A stretch of DNA of 64,000 bases, taken from Epiperipatus broadwayi. Taxonomy: Eukaryota > Onychophora > Udeonychophora > Euonychophora > Peripatidae. Positions 60,076-64,000 of this stretch are shown here, in pieces (within the stretch, counting starts at the first letter, position 1; every line of letters starts with the position of its first letter). A program made the position numbers and the translations under genes. The notes under the pieces were generated by a model. It was not told the DNA's origin and searched no databases. It saw only the letters and a program-made list of their open reading frames with translations. The stretch lies in assembly GCA_028023455.1 (NCBI GenBank), contig JAQFVV010012512.1, forward strand, positions 1,218,413-1,282,412, read 5' to 3'.

Positions 60076-62009
60076 CAGTGGTCTTCAACCACCAGGCCAC
60101 AGAAGTTTTCTGCTGGGCTGTGCTAGATTGGCAAGAAAGTTAGTAATAACAAAATAATAAGATTTTAAACTTTTAATTAATATAAACAGTTTTTATTTAT
60201 TTTTTCACCGCATTTTTACCCGGTTAAAAAAAAAGAAACAGAACAAAAACGAAATCTAATCAATCATACATAAATTTATTTGTTTTTCTATTTATCACGG
60301 ATGTATATGGAGAGGTAGAATAATTTTTTTTTTATTTTTCTAAAAAAATTCAAAATTAAAAAAAAAAAAGTTTTTTATTATACAAACTCCAGTTGTCTTT
60401 TGATAGCCAATCATGGCCACTTGCCGGCAATGTTTATGTGTTAAAACAAAATTTAATGTTACTTTTCCACAATTTTTTAAAATATACGGTGACTTTTTTT
60501 GATTTCTTAAATTTTTTCTACTCTCTCTGTTAATACAATATTTCATTTTTAGTGGGTTTTTTTTTTTGCCTTAACTTTTATTTTTGAAATCAATTTTTTT
60601 TTACCTTTTTTTAAAAATAAAAACCAAAAAATAACTTCTGTCTCTAACTTTTACAAAGTATTTCTCAATACACCTCTGCCCCACCCCAAAATAAAGTAAG
60701 ATCAAAACTTTTGACTTTTTCATGTTTCGGGAGTTTTTTTGTTTAAAAATACAGCCACTTTTTTTGGGCCTATAAGGTGATATATTTTTGCCATTATTTG
60801 TATACCACTAATATACTAAAACTTTTATTTTTAAAACCAATTTTTATTACCTTTTTTTAAAAATAAAACAAACCAAAAGTAACTTTTGTCTCAGTGAAGT
60901 CAAAGTATTTTTTACCCCCACCTATCCCCAAATTAAAATAAGATTTTTTTTAGCTTTCTTTAACTTTTATTTTTGAAATCAATTTTTATCACCTTTTTTT
61001 AAAAAGAAAAACCCAAAAATTTCTGTCTCTAACTTTAACAAAGTATTTCTCAATCCACCCCCACCCCCCAATTAAAATAAGATCCAAACTTTTGACTTTT
61101 TCAAATTTCGTTTTCTTTTTTTGTTTAAAAATATCCCCACTTTTTTTTTGGTCTATAAGGCGATATTTTTTTTTGGTTTTATTAGTATACCACTAATATA
61201 CTAAAACTTATTTTTAAAACCAATTTCCGTTAACCTTTTTTTAAAAATAAAAATAAACAAAAAATAACTTTGGTCTCTATATTTTGTCTCAGTGTAGACA
61301 AAGTATTTCTCAACCCACTCCCACCCCAAAAAAATTTTAAATAAGATTGGGGGGAGGGTATTTCTATTACGCGATATCTATTTTACCATTTTAAAAAAAA
61401 AACCTTTTCTTATTAATTATATTTTTTTATCCTTTCAACACATCAGCATACAAAAAAAATTACAATAATATCAAAACTTCAGACTTTTACACATTTTGTT
61501 TTATTTTTTCAGATTTAAAATACAACAATTTTTTTTTGGGCTGTACCAGTGATTTTAATTATGCGATTTCTATTTTGCCCTTACTACTATCAAAAGACAA
61601 CCTCCATATATATATAACCATCTTGTATATTTAACCTTTAAATATGGATATTACATTTATCATAATTATTGCCATGCAATTACACTAGCTATGCTATTTC
61701 CTAACATTCAAACAAATAACATTTTATTCTTGCATGTTTTAACAATGAAATAATAAACATAGAAATGCAAGCACATTAATGAGAATGATTGTTATTGTAC
61801 TGTTTTCTGTGTTCAGCATATGAAGATAAGCAATACCATTACAATACACAATAACTATTGTGCTATTTTGGTCAGTTATAACAATTATGCTTATCTAAGG
61901 CTAAGCAGGTTACATCTTTAAGAAAATTTATCTGTAAACTTCTGCTGGTCCGTGAAATCTTATCCTTATTTTTGCCGGTCCACAGGTGTGAAAAGGTTGA
62001 AGACCACTG
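60076..62009. mobile_element. Non-autonomous hAT-like element
   Basis: The left end CAGTGGTCTTCAACCACC and right end GGTTGAAGACCACTG form inverted repeats of the CAGTGGT..CAACC type common in hAT transposons. The flanks GATTAAAT (60068-60075) and TTCTAAAT (62010-62017) agree at 5 of 8 positions, fitting a decayed 8-bp target duplication. Subterminal parts also pair (TCTGCTGGGCTGTG left, TCTGCTGGTCCGTG right as direct words). The 1.9-kb interior is A/T-homopolymer-rich, internally duplicated and has no transposase. Confidence 0.8.
60571..61348. repeat. 389-bp tandem duplication inside the hAT-like element
   Basis: TTAACTTTTATTTTTGAAAT at 60571 recurs at 60960, with matching landmarks in each copy: the CCACCCC run, CTTTTGACTTTTTCA, the CCACTTTTTTT block, CTATAAGG(T/C)GATAT and TATACCACTAATATACTAAA. 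A shorter sub-duplication (TTTTTAAAAACCAATTT...TAACTTTTGTCTC) lies within each copy. Confidence 0.85.
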
Positions 62010-62017
62010 TTCTAAAT

Positions 62018-63465
62018 TCCTTTGCCAGTGGTAAATTATTTACTTTATGCTTGTAAATATATATTTAAACATTATCATGAATGCATAGTATATCAAAATC
62101 CTGGTTTGAACATATAAATAACTATTGGCATTTTTCAAATCATATAGAATGGTTACACAATCCAACCTTAATGGAAAGCACATAGTGACTTCATAAGTTT
62201 TTATGAAAGCATAGAGAATTTTATTGTTAACACAAAGATCATGATTGCCATGTAGTTAGTTTCACCAAGTTATAGCCAAAAAAATAGATTTAGTAAAGTG
62301 CAACTATTCTTGCTTTTGTAAATCTTGGAAATAATATATATCTCAGCAAGGAATGATTGTCCAGACAGATAAATTAAAGGGTTAACGTATTAAAATATAT
62401 TCCTTTCCATTGAATTATAAAAAAATGTATGATAATTTTATAAGAAAACAGGTATTGTTTTACATTCATAAAATAAAATTAGATTACATACTTTTGTTAA
62501 GACAGACACTATTTCTTAATTTTTTTCTCTAAATTTCTTTTTGTTAATATGAAAAAAGACAAAAATATTATCTAGATAGATTATATTATTGAAAGCATCC
62601 TATTTAAAAATGATGATCATTACCTGCCATATATTGTTTTGTCATCGACATTTTGTAATATCTGACCTTCTATAATGGCGTGCTGATCACACCCTTTAAC
62701 TGTCTCTGGAATGAAGAAATTTTTGCATCCTTCTCCTTTACTTTGCTTTATAAAGTTATACAATACAGGCAGTAAATCTATTAAAACAATATATATATAT
62801 ATATATATATATTAAACAAGTCATAAATTTCGTATAAAACTTAAAAGTTTAGCAGTGATAATAATTAAGTCAATACTCACTAATATAATATTGTCTAACC
62901 AAATAATCGATTATTAAAACATTAAATATCAGCAATCTTTTTCACCCTTACTTTATACAATTTGGAAAGGTATAATTGTTAAGAAAGCAGATATTCTTTG
63001 TAATATCAATAAATATAATATAAATTAAAATTCATAATTATACTATAATAATTTTTCGCATTATTATAAATAATGCTTCTTAAATGAAAAAAAAATTTCA
63101 TTTTTTCCCCCAATAAAATCATTAAAGTTATATTGAATATGTACATGCGTGTGTGAATGTGCAACTAAAAAATTTAGTCATAAGATCATGCGTATAAAAA
63201 TAGAAAAAGGAGATTATCATTTGTGTGTATGGAAAGGATTGAAATAGTTGTTTAATTTAATAATTGGAAATTGTGCTATGAAATTAATATTTATTAATTG
63301 ATTACAATTTAATAACAAGCTTTTAAAAGAAAGCAAGCACTGTGTTTTTTAAAAACTGATTACTACAAAAAATTTTAGGGGCTTTGGTCAAATATATATT
63401 CAATTAAATTATATGATCTAGGAATGCTTAAACAAAAGCCTCCTAGGGTTTATAATTTAATTCAA
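62018..63465. other. AT-rich stretch without recognised genes
   Basis: A (TA)n tract lies at about 62790-62813. No coding sequence or element recognised. Confidence 0.5.
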
Positions 63466-63575
63466 TTACAATTTGTCTAGAAAAGTTAACATATATATAT
63501 ATATATATATAATAAAATAATTACAATTTGTCTAGAAAAGTTAACATATATATATATATATATATAATAAAATAA
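63466..63575. repeat. 55-bp perfect tandem duplication containing (TA)n
   Basis: TTACAATTTGTCTAGAAAAG followed by TTAACA, a (TA)n tract and AATAAAATAA occurs at 63466-63520 and again at 63521-63575. It lies immediately beside the 3' tail of RTE copy 3. Confidence 0.93.
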
Positions 63576-63576
63576 T

Positions 63577-64000
63577 ATCATCATCATCAACAACAACCAT
63601 TATCAATCCACTGCAGGATGGTCTCTCCAAGTTCAATCTATCTTCTCCAATTTTAGCTTGTCTTCTCCACATCACTCTTGCAGACTTTCTTACTTCATCC
63701 ATCCATCTTACATGTGGCCACTTTTTGAGTCTTTTACAATATCTTGGAATCGAGTTTAAGATTTCAATCGTCCATCTACTATCATGCCTTCTAAAAATAT
63801 GTGCAGCTCCATTGCACTTCAGTTTTTTAATTTTTTCATTGACGTCAGTACCACCTGTTTGTTTTCTTATCCATATATTGTGTTTTCGATGTCTTTTTGT
63901 TACTCATAACATGCATCCCCCCATATGTCTTTTAGTGATGTGAATTCTCTGTACTGCTCTTTTATTAAGTGTCCAAGTCTCAGATTCATAAGTAAGAACT
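63577..64000 (-). pseudogene. RTE-clade LINE, copy 3 (3' end, runs off window)
   Basis: The minus strand begins at the window edge and ends in a GTTGTTGTTGATGATGATGA tail against the TA tract. It matches the last ~140 codons of the RTE reverse transcriptase (thumb and C-terminus, CTGCAGTGGATTGATAATGG end) but with many more changes, including small indels and lost frame. Only the 3' end is visible; the remainder may lie to the right of the window. Confidence 0.88.

Overview
This window is a strongly AT-rich stretch of an animal nuclear genome with no host gene I can identify. Protein-level homology that can be read is to transposable elements: RTE-clade LINEs, Penelope-like elements (PLEs) with GIY-YIG endonuclease, LTR retrotransposons, and foldback or TIR elements. 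Long (TA)n microsatellites are everywhere. The mix of RTE, PLE and (TA)n is compatible with a mollusc, perhaps a cephalopod, but nothing here is diagnostic and the species assignment is a guess. A 500-base run of N (33827-34326) is an assembly gap.

Layout. 1-510: a repeat carrying a hammerhead ribozyme (HHR), ending in a (TA)n tract. 1.8-2.1 kb: a possible TATA/Inr promoter and a GC-richer block. 3.8-5.3 kb: a TIR-like pair enclosing telomere-like repeats. 9.1-10.3 kb: a decayed Ty3/gypsy-type Gag-protease on the minus strand. 10.7-12.3 kb: a truncated PLE with reverse transcriptase (RT) and GIY-YIG parts. 15.3-16.6 kb: a 337-bp satellite that reverses orientation. 19.0-21.5 kb: two foldback elements. 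21.6-24.7 kb: a decayed plus-strand RTE LINE. 24.7-26.6 kb: a PLE 3' end followed by HHR repeats in head-to-head orientation. 26.6-29.9 kb: a near full-length minus-strand RTE LINE with an intact 537-aa RT part. 31.3-32.2 kb: a second PLE family.

The most unusual object spans 34.3-45.3 kb. It is an LTR retrotransposon-like element with about 4.26-kb LTRs, a PBS-like site, a polypurine tract and a promoter. Its only coding region is a coiled-coil, Gag-like protein, with no protease, RT or integrase. A diverged, inverted solo LTR of the same superfamily lies at 48.0-53.1 kb and keeps the CCAAT-TATA spacing exactly. This looks like an animal counterpart of plant LARD / TR-GAG elements.

The 53-64 kb part is mostly featureless AT-rich DNA. 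It holds a non-autonomous hAT-like element (60.1-62.0 kb) and the 3' end of a third RTE copy running off the window.

Two themes link the window. HHR-bearing repeats sit next to a PLE 3' end in the same sense, as expected if they are that family's pseudo-LTRs. And elements of at least four classes end directly in (TA)n tracts, suggesting that TA microsatellites act as shared insertion sites or are seeded by insertion.
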